A stretch of DNA of 64,000 nt from Neostapfia colusana. Its lineage: Eukaryota > Streptophyta > Magnoliopsida > Poales > Poaceae. The stretch spans positions 21,794,273 through 21,858,272 of the forward strand of contig JASWHV010000018.1 of the NCBI GenBank assembly GCA_030760725.1, in the 5' to 3' direction. A program made the translations under genes and the position numbers. The notes beneath the pieces are model-generated. The model worked only from the letters and a program-made list of their open reading frames with translations. It made no database searches and was not told the origin of the DNA. This document shows positions 11,822-23,883 of the stretch, piece by piece (within the stretch, counting starts at the first letter, position 1; every line of letters begins with the position of its first letter).

Positions 11822-14075
11822 TCAAGCCACATTTCGAGAGTCAAGAATATTAAGTTCATTTCTTAGCTCACAAAACCTTTTCTCATCTAATGGTTTGGTA
11901 AAAATATATGCTAGTTGTTTTTCAGTTCTAACATGTGAAATTTCAATGTCACCTTTTAATGAGTGATCTCTAAGAAAGTGATGACGAATATCTATGTGCT
12001 TAGTTCTTGAGTGCCCTACTGGGTTGTGTGCAATTTTTATCGCGCTTTTATTATCACATAGAAGCGGGATATGATTTAGATTGTAGCCGTAGTCTCTAAG
12101 AGTCTGTCGCATCCAAAGTAGTTGTGCACAACAACTTCCTGCTGCAACATACTCTGCTTCTGCTGTTGAAAGAGCAATAGAGTTTTGCTTTTTAGATGAC
12201 CAAGAAACTAGGGATCTGCCAAGAAATTGACAGGTCCCTGAAGTGCTCTTTCTATCGACTTTGCATCCTGCATAGTCGGCATCGGAATAACCTATCAAGT
12301 TAAACTTGGATCCTTTGAGATACCAAAGGCTCAAGTTTGGTGTGTGCACAAGATACCTTAGGATTCTTTTTACAACAATTAAGTGACACTCTTTAGGTGC
12401 GGCTTGAAACCTTGCACATATGCATACGCTAAGCATAATATCTGGCCTAGATGCACATAAGTAAAGTAAGGAGCCGATCATTGACCTATATACCTTTTGG
12501 TCCATATTTGGACCTTCTTCATTGAGATCGAGATGTCCGTTGATTGCCATGGGTGTCTTGATGGGCTTGGCTTTGTCCATATTGAATTTTTTGAGGATGT
12601 CCTGTGTGTATTTGGTTTGGCTTATAAATGTGCCTTCTCTCAGTTGCTTCACTTGGAATCCCAAGAAGAACTTCAATTTGCCCATCATCGACATCTCGAA
12701 CCTATCTGTCATGATTTTGCTAAATTCCTTACAGAAAGACTTGTTAGTGGATCCAAAGATAATATCATCAACGTAAATTTGACATACAAATAGATGATCA
12801 TCAAAATGTTTAGTGAAGAGTGTATAGTCAGCTTTACCAATTTTGAATCCATTTTGAGTTAGAAAATCTCTAAGGCACTCGTACCAAGCTCGAGGAGCTT
12901 GTTTGAGGCCATAGAGAGCCTTACGCAGTTTATAGACGTTGTTAGGATACTCTTGGTCTTCGAATCCTGGTGGCTGCTCCACATAAACTTCCTCCTTTAT
13001 CGGACCGTTGAGGAAGGCACTTTTGACGTCCATTTGATACAACTTGAAATTATGGTGAGTAGCATATGCCAATAAAATACGAATGGACTCAAGTCTAGCT
13101 ACGGGAGCGAAAGTTTCGTCGAAGTCCAAACCTTCGACCTGAGAATAACCCTTAGCCACCAGCCTCGCTTTATTTCTTGTTACTACTCCATGTTCATATT
13201 GCTTGTTCTGAAAGACCCATTTGGTTCCAACGATGTTCGCCCTTGGTCTTTCCACCAGCTCCCACACTTCATTTCTTTTGAAGTTGTTCAATTCTTCTTG
13301 CATTGCCATCACCCAGTCTGGATCCCTTAAGGCTTCGTCTACCCTGTATGGTTCCAGAAAAGAGACAAAAGAATAGTATTCACAAAAATTTGCAACGCGA
13401 GATCTAGTAGTTACTCCCTTAGCAATATCACCGATGGTATTGTTGACAGGATGGTCTCTTTGTACACTCTGATGTACTCTTGGGTGAGGAACTTGTGTAG
13501 CTGCTTGTTCTTCATCATCTTCATGTTCATTGTCTCCCCCTAGATCATTGCTTCCATGATTATCTTGATCTTCCTGATCTTCCTCCACTTGATCTTGTGT
13601 GAAAGCTCCCCCTTGATCATTGCTTCCTCGTTGAGGTTCACCTTGTGCATTTGAGTCTTGCGTTTGCTCTTGTGGTAGAATATCACCAAGTGCCATTTTC
13701 TTCAGCGCTTCACATGGAGGTTCCTCTTTATCTAGCATACACTTATCGACTTGCTCCACTTGTGAGCCGTTAGTTTCATCGAACACTACGTCACGTGCTA
13801 CTTCAACAAGGTCGGACACCTTGTTGAAGACACGATAGGCGTAGGCACTTGATTCATAGTCGAGCAAGAACCCTTCATCGGACTTCGAAGCAAACTTTGA
13901 AGCCCTCGGTTTCTTGTTCAGAATAAAACATTTACAACCAAAAACTTTGAAATAAGAAACATTAGGCTTTTTACCGGTAAGGAGATCATATGGAGTTTTC
14001 TTCAGTAGTCGGTGAAGGTACAGCTGATTTGTGGCATGACAAGCAGTGTTCACCGCTTCTGCCCAAAATTGATAT
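11822..14075 (-). pseudogene. B1 pol, C-terminal part: integrase end, reverse transcriptase, RNase H
   Basis: Continuous ~750-codon frame on the minus strand. In order it holds the integrase C-terminal region beginning at the conserved FWAEAVNTA motif, an acidic linker (about 13,480-13,700), the copia-type reverse transcriptase (VWELVERP entry motif and YVDDIIFGS catalytic motif), and RNase H (SDADYAGC and STAEAEYVAA motifs) with the KHIDIRHHF end. Translation stops at 11,822. The frame is cut at 14,075 by insert A1. The missing upstream piece is 40,846-41,048, and the two are in the same frame once A1 and one GATAT copy are removed. The RT-RNase H part itself shows no internal stop, so this section decayed little before interruption. 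Confidence 0.9.
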
Positions 14076-15161
14076 TGTCGAAGTGTGCGGTCGATACTTC
14101 CCCCGGACCTGCACTGGGCAGCCCGCGGAGGTTCTTTTTCGGAGGGGCTAGTCACTTGCGGAGAGCTTAAGCGTATGGACGAGTTAAGGAAAAGCTTGAC
14201 ACGGCGGGTTTTACGTGGTTCGGGCCGCCGGAGCGTAAAACCCTACGTCCACGGTGAGCTGAGGAGCTCGCTGTATTGCTTGCTGCTCAGAACCGGAGTC
14301 CTGAGCTTGGGGATGACTGATGTCTTGCGTATGAGTTGCGGGAGTGCGAACCCTTGCTAACGTCGCCTACCCGATCCTTTTATAGTCCAAGGTTCGGGTG
14401 GCTTACAAGGGGGCCCCGGGACCCGACAGTTGGTCCCGGGGAGATTGCCTGCAGACTATCGTATCCGCAGTTATGTTGGTAGTTGTCTCTGGCGAAGGCT
14501 TCTGAGTCTTCATCTTGCCGCCCTGCCCATGCCGCACGCTAGTCGTAGTGGTTGATGACGGCGGAGGCGGTAGGGGATGTCTTGTCGTTGTGTTTATTGG
14601 CTGGCAGGTTCTGACACCGCGCGCGAGTCTGTGATGTGACTGGGCGCAATGGCACCTGACAGAGGCGTGCTTCGCGTCTCCGCATCTTGGGAAGGCGCGG
14701 GCCTTGAATACCTTGTACGGGCAAGGTATGGGGCGTCTTTACGCTCGCTGCCTACCGCTCGGGGGCAGGCAACGCTCTTCTGCTGGACACGTGGTGGGCC
14801 CGGAGCCCTCCTCAGAGGGGAGGGGGTCTGGCCCTGCAGGACACGTGGAGCCTTCGGACCTCTCCTCGCGGAGGGGGAGGTCCGGCTTCTGTTGGCCACG
14901 TGGCGGGCCCGGAGCTCTCCTCTGAGGAGAGGGAGGTCCGGCCCCGCTGGACACGTGGCGCCTTCGGACCTCTCCCCCGCGGAGGGGGGAGGTCCGGCTT
15001 CTGCAGGCCACGTGGCGAGCCCGGAGCTCTCCTCTAAGGAGAGGGAGGTTTGGCCCTGCCGGACGCGTGGCGCCTTCGGAGCTCTCCCTGCGGAGAAGGG
15101 CGAGTTCCTTAGGCATTTTCCCCTGTGCGCGGGGGTACCCCATATCGCGGGTACCGACAGT
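14076..15161 (-). repeat. A1 3' LTR
   Basis: 1,086 bp, TGTCGAAGTG to TACCGACA on the plus strand. It contains a series of GC-rich inverted repeats separated by CACGTG boxes (14,780-15,070) and a TATA-like box read from the minus strand (the CTTTTATAG near 14,379). It is 115 bp longer than its partner LTR, equal to one double hairpin unit. Confidence 0.9.
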
Positions 15162-15560
15162 GGCCCCCGGGCCCATCTCGGGGGAGATAGCGAGCCCGAG
15201 GTGGGACCTCCGTCTCTTCTGATCCGCGCACTTTTTATAAGTCCCGCATTGACCGCTGCCGAGCACGAATAGTCGCGGGATCGTGGGAGCGTGCGCCCAC
15301 TTGATGGTTGCTTTTACTGCGGCGGTTCCCAAGACTGCCACTTCTGCATGTTGCGGCGCTTTCTTCGGGAACTGCCGGAGTGCCTTGCTGGCTCGTCTTC
15401 TTAGGAAACTGACTCCCTGACCCACCGCTTCAGTTGGGCGGCTTGGGTCCACCTGTCATCGGCGCTCGGTCTCGGAGCCAATGCGGTCGCCGATGCAATG
15501 TATTCAAAGATTTTCGAATCACCTCGAATCGTTCCTGGAAAGTTTTAAAAGGGGATCTCA
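15162..15560 (-). other. A1 3' internal noncoding end with polypurine-like tract
   Basis: Starts at the LTR with a G/C-rich tract (GGGCCCGGGGGCCAC on the minus strand). The same start follows the 3' LTR of A4 at 20,508. No pol motif is visible. The segment ends at 15,560 with TCTCA, where T1 begins. Confidence 0.65.
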
Positions 15561-18500
15561 TGACACGACCCCACGGTCTTGTCGAGCCAGGATCACGCTG
15601 AGGGGTGTTGCGTTGCACAGCACCGTATAACACACGTCAAAGGTACAAAACGGAAGCGAAATTTTATATTACATAAACTGGTTTATGAACATGTTTACAT
15701 CAAAATAAGTTCAGTCTACACTCGCGGGCGTAGACCACGCATCAAGTCCACGTTCATCCCTTGAACGTGTCCTTGCTAGCACACACGCACACTAACTCTG
15801 CGGCGTGCACGACTCCCACTCGACGGGGTTCCCCTCCTGGGGTTCCGTCTCCTCCTCGGGAGTCCCTTCCTCATAGAACCCTGCAAAAGCTTTAAACACA
15901 AGCAGTGAGCACGAAGTCTCAGCAAGTCTGACCCGTCTCACCTAAACATGGAACTTCTACATGAGGGTAATGGGTTACATGAGGTAGAAATCATTTGCAA
16001 AGGACTCACCTAATTAGTGGAACCTTACTTTCAAGTTTTAGCAGCAGTTTGTGGAGAACCTCACGCTAAGGCACATGAGAGAGCCGCAATCAAACAAGAA
16101 ACGCATTTCTCTCATGTACTTTGCCCAAAGTTGAAATGAACTTTAGTTAGCTCTAGACTATAGCAAGTCATTAGCAATCAAGTCCATCTTTCAATCAGCA
16201 ACATTTTAACATGTAACTAGCCTGTTCTTTCTACGTCATGGTACAGTGAACAAGTGGTACTCACTGACTGCGAGGGACGGCGATTATAATCGATTTACAC
16301 CTGCAGGGTTACCCGAACAACCCATCACGTACGCCCGTACTCGATGTTGCCTACAACAACCATCACGGACGCCGTACACGACTACCTTTCACCCGTTAGC
16401 CAAATGTTGAACCGGTCCAATCGTCCCGAGCAAGAGGTCTCTGCACGCGCATCTCAGTGCCGCCAGCCGATTTACACCTCAAGCTCTCAACCTACCCTCT
16501 GAACGACCAGCTATGCCTCAACACCCAGCTACCCGAGTTACATCAGTTTCCCGGTTCCCATATAGCTGATAGGTCTTCGGTACTGTTCTAGCTTGTTCAA
16601 CAGGCCCACACACGGCTCGGTCCTCAATCGACACAAGCGGAGCTACAGCACACAGGATCCAAAGTCCTGTTGCCCTTACCCTCCGCTTGGTCTCATTTTC
16701 TTGCCATGTGTTTCATGTGCTATCACTACCCGAGTCGAGTGCCTCTAGCCTATGCTCGCGAGTAGTTCCAACTACTCGACTTGTACCGAATCCTACTCTA
16801 TCTTAGCAATGCAGTGTCTAACGAGATTTTCAATCCTAATCCCAACCCATGGCTTTCTTGGCTATGCACTTGGGTTTCCAAACAAGACTCTAGTGCAAGG
16901 AACAGTAGTATTCATGTATGTGCTCAAAACAATAAAAAAATTGTAAAAGGTTAATGCAAACCGGAGCTTGCCTTACTGCTCTTGGTCGTAGGCTAGCTGT
17001 TCCTCCGGAGTAACGAAGTCTAGGACTTTAGGTTCCTCCTCGACCTTAGCGACTACATGATAGAAGCAATATATGTATCAATTTAAATGCATTTGTATTG
17101 AGTTTGAAGTTGTGAAGTCTATAACTCTCACTAGACAAACCCAATGACTGTGAAACTTTTACTGTGGCTTGGTCACAACCTAAACAGAGACTTGGTCAAG
17201 TTTTAGTTGCAGCAAAGCTCATTTGAGCCCTCCATAATTAATCATGTACTTGACATTAATTAAGGGCTTTTAGGGTGTTTTAAGGATTTTCATGAAACAA
17301 ACTATGACTTTCTGAAAACTAGATTTTCATATGGTTCTAATGGAGTTGGTCTCACTTAATTTGGAAGTTCCTAACTAAAGATATGAGCTAAACAATTTCA
17401 GAGAAAATTCTGAAAATGTTTCTGAACATTTTCTATTTTCTCTGGAACAGTTTCACTAATCACACCATTAGGTGGATCAAATTAGCTCAGATGGGTCTGA
17501 AATTTTTATGGTAGTTCAGGGATATTTTGGTGAACATCCCAGCAAAATTTCAGGATTTTCCTCCACAGGATTCTCCAGTTAAAATTCCAAACAGTTTAAA
17601 CTTTGAGGAATTAATTCTGGAGAATTAAGGAATTTCATGAAGTGAAACTTGATTTGCTGGAAAGTACTCAGAGAGCTGAATCCAACAAGATTTGGTTCAC
17701 TCGATTTGGAGCTTTCTAGCCAAAGTTATGAGGATTTGAAGTTTGAAGGAAATCTGAAAATCGGGGAAAAGTTTAAATCTCGCGAGTGAGCCCCGGGGAC
17801 ACGCGTCGCACGCTGAGGCGACAGCACACCGCAGCCCACAAGGATTTTGCGCGCCAGCACACCTGATCCCGGCCGCAGCCTGATCCCGATTGAAAATATC
17901 GGCCTCTGACAGCTGGGGTCCACCCCCTTCTTCAACCTCGCGACGCCCGCGCTCCGCCGCCGAGGGACCTCGCCGGAGAGCTTGCCGCCGGCTTCTGTAC
18001 AGCTCCAAACTTCACGATTTTGGCCGCCCCTGCCTACTTTCACTCGGGGAACAGGATTCCGGGGTCAGCTGCTCATGACAATGGCCGGTGCATGGTCGGC
18101 GACGAGCCGCCACCTCGGGAAGACTTCGGCCATGTCGGCTGACTACCCTAGCACCTCAACTACTCGAGGAACCGGTCGGGAAGCATCAGCGGACCTCAGG
18201 GAAGGTCGACATGAGCTCGAGGCAGCTCGGGGAAGGCCCGAAGTAGGTCCTCACCGTGCGCCCGATGCCTCCTGTTTACTCCGCCATTTGTAAACCTCGA
18301 ATTACGCCGGTTATAGAGGTTCTCCGGCCAAGGGTTGTGAAGGCAACTTGTGCGTTACCGTGTCTAGTTTGTGTGAGAGCGGATTGAGGCCCTCTAATCC
18401 TTTCTAGAGCACGAATTCGACAGAATCGCACCCGAGGGTCGTGCTGCACACAAAAAGGGAAAAATTGGAAATTCGCCGCCGGTGAGCAACCACTCGAGCT

Positions 18501-19381
18501 GTGGATCGGGGGTGAGCAGCACCAGTCACCAGCACGTCCAAGGGTTCCTTGGTTCGGGCGTGACAACGCCCTGGCTGGGCTGTCCACGGAAGCCCGAGGT
18601 GCGGCGGTTCTAAGTCACCGGATTGATCTTTTGGCACAGCCGATATCAATCGGTTCCAACTGAATTTCAGCAGCGGGGAAGACGGAGGAAGGTCTCTAGT
18701 ACCTTGCTGGGGCTCTGGAGGGGACGGAGGAAGCTGTGATCAGCGCTCTCCGATCGATTCCGAGCTGCGGAAAACTTCGGCCGGCGCTGAGTTCTTGCGG
18801 GGAAGAAATGGCGATGCCTCGGCCGAGGAGGGGGGCAGGCGCCTTAAGAAGGCTCTGCACCGCCTCACGCCCGCGCGTGGGCAAGCAGCTGCTGGCACGG
18901 CGGCTGCCCTCGGTGGCGTTCGCAGCGGCGGCTCGGTTAACCGAGTGAGATAATTTCAGTCGGTTTGAGTTGAAGTGGTGGCTGACATGTGGGTCCCACT
19001 TCCAGTTTTAACCTCTGAAATTTACTCCTAATCACTGTTGTAAACAGTGAGCCCCATAGTACCCCTGGTAATTCAAATTATACACCCATGAGCCATTTGA
19101 ATTGATCAAAGTTCAAATGAGGTTTGGTTTGAATGAATTTCAGCACAAGTTCAGTTTTGAATTCAAATAAAGTTTTAATTTGTCCCACTTAGCTCATGTC
19201 AAGATCAACTCCAAATGGAGTGAAAATTGGTGTGGTGAGCTCACAAAAATATGCTGAATAAGAATATGCCTCCCACTTTTAAATTCATGGGATAAAAACA
19301 GTTTGAATTTGAATGTGGTTTCAAACTGCCCTCTTTCTATCTATACCCAAAATGACCTCAAAAAGGTTTTGAATTTTGATG

Positions 19382-20507
19382 TGTCGAAGTGTTCGGTCGA
19401 CACTTCCCCCGGGCCTGCACTGGGCAGCCCGCGGAGGTTCTTTTTTCGGCGGGGCTAGACTCCTAGCGGAAAGCTTGCGCAGATGGACGAGTTAGGGAGA
19501 GCTTGACACGGCGAGTTTTACGTGGTTCAGGCCGCCGGAGCGTAAAACCCTACGTCCACGGCGAGCTATGGAGCTCGCTGTATTGCTTGCTGCTCAGGGC
19601 CGGGGGCCCGAGCTTGGGGGTGAGTTACAGCTTGAGAGTGTATGGCTAGCGTATGAGTTGCAAAATGCGAACCCATGGTGCGAATGGCTAGAGTGCGAAC
19701 CCCTGCTAACGTCGCCTACCCGAGCCTTTTATAGTCCAAGACTCGGGTGGCTTACAAGGGGGGCCGGGACCCGACAGTTGGTCCCGGGGAGATTGACTGA
19801 TATCTACCGTATCTGCAGTTATGCCGGTAGTTGTCTCTGCCGAAGGCTTCTGAGTCTTCGTCTTGTAGCTCTGCCCATGCCGCATGCTAGTCGTAGTGGA
19901 TGATGACGGCGGGGGCGGCATGGGATGTCTTGTCGCTGTGTTTATTGGCTGGCTGCCTCTGACACTGCGCGCCAGTCTGTGATGCGACTGGGCGCAACGG
20001 CACCTGACAGAGGCGTGCTCCGCGTCTCCGCGTCTTGGGAAGGCGCGGGCCTTGAATACCTTGTACGGGCAAGGTATGGGGCGTCTTTACACCCGCTGCC
20101 TATCGCTCGGGGGCAGGAAGCGCCGTTCTGCTGGCCACGTGGCGGGCCCGGAGCCCTCCTCAGAAGAGAGGGGGGTCCGGCCCCGCAGGACACGTGGAGC
20201 CTTCGGACCTCTCCCCGCGGAGGGGGAGGTTCGGCTTCTGTTGGCCACGTGGCGAGCCCGGAGCTCCTCTCTGAGGAGAGGGAGGTCCGGCCTCTCCGGA
20301 CACGCGGCACCTTCGGACCTCTCTCCCGCGGAGGGGGAGGTCCGGCTTCTGTATTCCACATGGTGGGCCCAGAGCTCTCCTCTGAGGAGAGGGAGGTCCG
20401 GCCCCGCTGGACGCGTGGCACCTTCGGAGCTCTCCCTGCGGAGAAGGGCGAGATCCTTAGGCATTTTCCCTTGTGCGCGGGGGTACCCCATATCGAGGGT
20501 ACCGATA
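19382..20507 (-). repeat. A4 3' LTR
   Basis: Same family as the A1 LTR, with the CACGTG/hairpin array at about 20,130-20,430. The terminal CA is mutated to TA (ACCGATA at 20,501-20,507), consistent with C-to-T change in methylated DNA. Confidence 0.88.
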
Positions 20508-20654
20508 GTGGCCCCCGGGCCCATCTCGGGGGAGATAGCGAGCCCGAGGTGGGACCTTCGTCTCTTCTGATCCGCGCACTTTCTTGTCTTGAGTACTCCC
20601 TGTGCTGGCAGGGTCTTGACGGCTTCGGTGTTCAGCCTCTTAGGAGAGGGTGAA

Positions 20655-21165
20655 GCCTGGCATCGGAGCTCGGCCCGGCTGTGGGGGCGGAGGTCCGGAA
20701 GTCATCGGAACTCAGGCCAGCGAAGGGCGTGAGGTCCGGCATCAGTGCTCGCCTCTGAAAGGAGGGCGAGGGCTGGCATCGGAGCTCGGCCCAGCTGTGG
20801 GGGCGGAGTCCGGAAGTCATCAGAGCTCAGGCCAGTGAAGGGCGTGAGGTCCGACATAAGTGCTCGCCACTGAAAGGAGGGCGAGGGCTGGCCTCGGAGC
20901 TCGGCCCGGCTGTGGGGGCGGAGTCCGGACGTCATCGGAGCTCAGGCCAGCGAAGGGCGTGAGGTCCGGCATCAGCGCTCACCTCTGAAAGGAGGGCGAG
21001 GGCTGGCCTTGGAGCTCGGCCTGGCTGTGGAGGCGGAGTCTGGCAGTCATCGGAGCTCAGGCCAACGAAGGGCGTGAGGTCCGGCATCAGCGCTCGCCTC
21101 TGAAAGGAGGGCGAGGGCTGGCATCGGAGCTCGGCCCAGCTGTGGGGGCGGAGGTCCGGAACTGC
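20655..21165. repeat. ~115-bp tandem repeat, about 4.4 copies
   Basis: The phrase CATCGGAGCTCGG and close variants begins at 20,661, 20,777, 20,892, 21,007 and 21,122, giving periods of 116, 115, 115 and 115 bp. Each unit contains GAGGTCCGG-like phrases also seen in the LTR hairpins. It lies in the 3' internal part of A4, between the RNase H remnant and the polypurine end. Confidence 0.85.
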
Positions 21166-22329
21166 TCAGCGGTCCCCCCTTTCCTGTCCCTTAGTCTCAT
21201 TTGGCTTACTGTCCCAGGCCGGAATACGGGGCCTAGGTAATCCAGTGCACTTGGTCCCGGAGGTCTGGCCCCAGCCCCAGTCAGGGTGTAACCGTCCGCC
21301 CCCTGGTACTCAGACCGCAGTGCCGGGGGGCAGAGTGCGCATGCTTTGGGTGCAAGACTGGGCAAAGCAAGGCTCCTGACCCCCGGTTTAGCATAGGTAT
21401 TTTCTCAGAGGAGACCAACTGGCGGTACAGTACCCTTATAGGGGGAGACCCAGAAGGCCACCGGGCCTCTGGCAGGTACCCCAAGCACTACCGCCTTCGG
21501 CAGGACGGCAAATATCGACTATGCATGAGAGCAGGAAAGAGGAACCGAGTGTACAATGGACGCACACTGTCTAGAGCGTGGGGAGGTGTTCATATAAATT
21601 AATGCATAATAAATAAACACCTAAGTAAGCATGGTGAACTTACTGGGGTGGCGTCGGAGTGCCTGTCTTCACGCAGAGCGGGTCATGCGTGGCTTCGTCG
21701 TACGCCGGACACGGGGGGACCCTCCATGGCTATATCAGGGGGAAGCATGGCTTCGGCCCTGCATACCATGTGGAAGGGTAGTTCCCGTGACCCGGCCCTG
21801 GGAAGTCCGGCTGGCCCTCAACATGGAGGAGCCGGTATCCCCCGACGGCTCTGGGTGCGCGTCTGCACCGGTTGTGTGGGTCTGCTTGGCGTGGACTTGG
21901 CACGCATTGCATCCCTAACCAGTTTGACGGTGTCCAGGTGGCTCTCGGTCAGTAGGAGCCATGCCGGGTGGCTTATCTGACCAACGTGCGGGACGATGAG
22001 CGTTCCCAGCACTCGCCTCCTTGGACTACTGTGAGCTAGTCGCAGCCTTCGTCCTGGGTTATGCACCGCAATAGAATGTCGTGGAGCCACGCCAGTAAAG
22101 ATACCAGCACGTAGCACTTAGCCACCGCACCACCTGTTCAGCGGATGCACGTTCATCAGGAAGGATGTCCTTCAAGGAGTCCCGGACCTCCGTGGTCCAT
22201 GCATCGGGGCTACTTGAGCTTCTGGATCTCGAGCGCTGGGTTGCACGGAGTCCCCAGTGACTCTTACGATCCTTTGGCGGCATCCAGGGCTGCCGGGACT
22301 GTCTAGCTTCATGGCACTGGTTCAGCCCC
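21166..22329 (-). other. A4 post-pol noncoding region
   Basis: No intact frame or domain. Around 21,300-21,360 it carries a minus-strand phrase (CCAAAGCATGCGCACTCTGC) that recurs in similar form in A3 at about 62,520 and 62,580. This identifies both places as the same 3' region of the family. Confidence 0.55.
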
Positions 22330-22960
22330 CTTCGCCCGGCTCGGCGGGCCGGGCTGTGGACCGCAGCAATGATCTCTCGAAGACTCCTTCGTGCGCGGGG
22401 GCTCCGATGGAGGTGTTCGTTGAGAGGTTGTCCGCTGCGGCCGTGCCAGCGCGCGGTACATGGCGCAGGTCCAAGGCGAGGAATTCTTTCTCCAACATCC
22501 ACACGTGAAGCAGATAAGCAGCTAGCTGTGGGTCTTTGTAGGAGCATTCACCCTTAACTTGCTTGATAACTAGCTGGGAGTCGCCCTGTGCCAACAGCTG
22601 GCGAGCGCCCAAAGACAGGACTGTCTTTTAGGCCAAAGATGAATGCTTCATACTCTGCCAAGTTGTTGGTTGCCTTGGAATTGAGACGCACCATGTACCC
22701 AAACTGCTCCCCCGATGGCATGAGAAGCAGTACGCCGACACCGGCCCCCTGCTTTCGCGAGGAGTCGTCGAAGAAGAGCGTCCAGTGAGGCCCGGTGAAG
22801 ACCGGAGCTCGGTACTTTGGTTCACCGTCTTCGCGGCCCCCTGGGTCAGCCTTCGTTGGCGTCCACTCAGCCACGAAGTCAGCCAGTGCTTGGCTCTTGG
22901 CTGTCTGACGTGGTCGGGAGCTCAGCTTGAACTCCGCCGTCTTCGGGCTGTCTTCCGGCT
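22330..22960 (-). pseudogene. A4 archaeal-type RNase H remnant of Tat pol
   Basis: Frames on the minus strand preserve the ALADFVAEWTP tether motif (about 22,870), the WTLFFDDSSRKQGAG catalytic opening and the NNLAEYEAFIFGL motif (about 22,660). Beyond a frame change comes the GDSQLVIKQV...AAYLLHVWMLEKEF...LRHVPRAG region (22,400-22,600). These are hallmarks of the extra RNase H domain of Tat-lineage pol. Protease, reverse transcriptase and integrase are absent. Upstream it joins gag directly near 22,960, so most of pol has been deleted. Frameshifted and not functional. Confidence 0.75.
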
Positions 22961-23826
22961 TCGGAAGCTGGCAGTGAGTGCCAGCTCCGCCCTCCGGCTG
23001 CTCTGGCGCACTTGTCCGCCAGGCTGAAGGGCTCGGAGGCATCGCAGACCTCTCTGGTTGCAAGCCTCTCAAGCATCTTCTTGTCCTGGACACTGTCGAA
23101 GTGCCGCCACCACAGAAGCACTTTGAATATGTGGAATGGTGTTGCGTACCTGGGAGAACCGCTGGATAAAGGAGCGCAGCGACTCCCCAGGTTGTTGCTT
23201 GATGGCTTGGAGGTCAAGCTCCGTGCCGGGACGGGTGTAGGAGCTGCCGAAGTTGGCGATGAACTGCCGGCAGAGCTCTCCCCAGGAAGTTATGGAACCC
23301 CGAGGGAGGTTCATTAGCCAAGACCGGGTCGGGCCAGTCAAGGCGACGGGGAAGTAGATTGGCCATGACGGCCTCATCCCCTCCTGCGGCAAGTACGGCG
23401 GTGGAGTAGATCTGGAGGAACCCCGCCGGGTTGACGCTGCCGTCGTACTTCTCGGGCAGGTGCGGCCGAAACTTGCGCGGCCACCTCGTGAAGCGGAGGT
23501 GGGGCTCCAGGGCCGTACATCCTGCTCCTGTCTATCTCGCGAATCCACTGCTGGGTCGCTGCCTGAGGCGCGTCGCCAACAGGCGGATCGTGCGGTAGCG
23601 CTCTTGCTGCGGCTGGCGCACCCCCGCCGGGTACGTCCAGCGCTACTGAAGACCTGACACTGGTCGGAGCCTGCATTGCCGGGGTCGGCGCTGCCAGAGC
23701 CGGTTGCTGGCTCCCAGCTTGTACCGACACACTCCGTCCCGAGTGTGTCGACATGTACTCCCCCCTAGTCGCGGTTTGCCGCTGAGGCAAGGGTGGAGAG
23801 TTCACCGCTGAAGGAAGCTTGGTCAT
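22960..23826 (-). pseudogene. A4 gag, internally deleted
   Basis: Starts at ATG 23,826 with the family N terminus (MTKLPSA). After about 100 codons it jumps, near 23,520, to a downstream gag region in a different frame. About 400 nt present in A2 are missing, so the protein is shifted. The conserved gag core (SITSWGELCRQF, RSFIQRFSQVRNTIPHIQ) is still legible at 23,070-23,330. Shows family membership only. Confidence 0.75.
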
Positions 23827-23883
23827 CTTCGTCGGCGGGAACTCGTCGCGCTAGGGGAGAAGCCCCCTACTTGGCGCGCCAAA

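Noticed and set aside
14649..15452. Long open frames of 200 or more codons on both strands in family A LTRs, repeated at 19,925-20,653, 24,385-25,069, 30,098-30,601, 41,019-41,540 and 43,872-44,484
   Set aside because: They follow the GC-rich hairpin array, occur on both strands of every LTR copy and have no domain.
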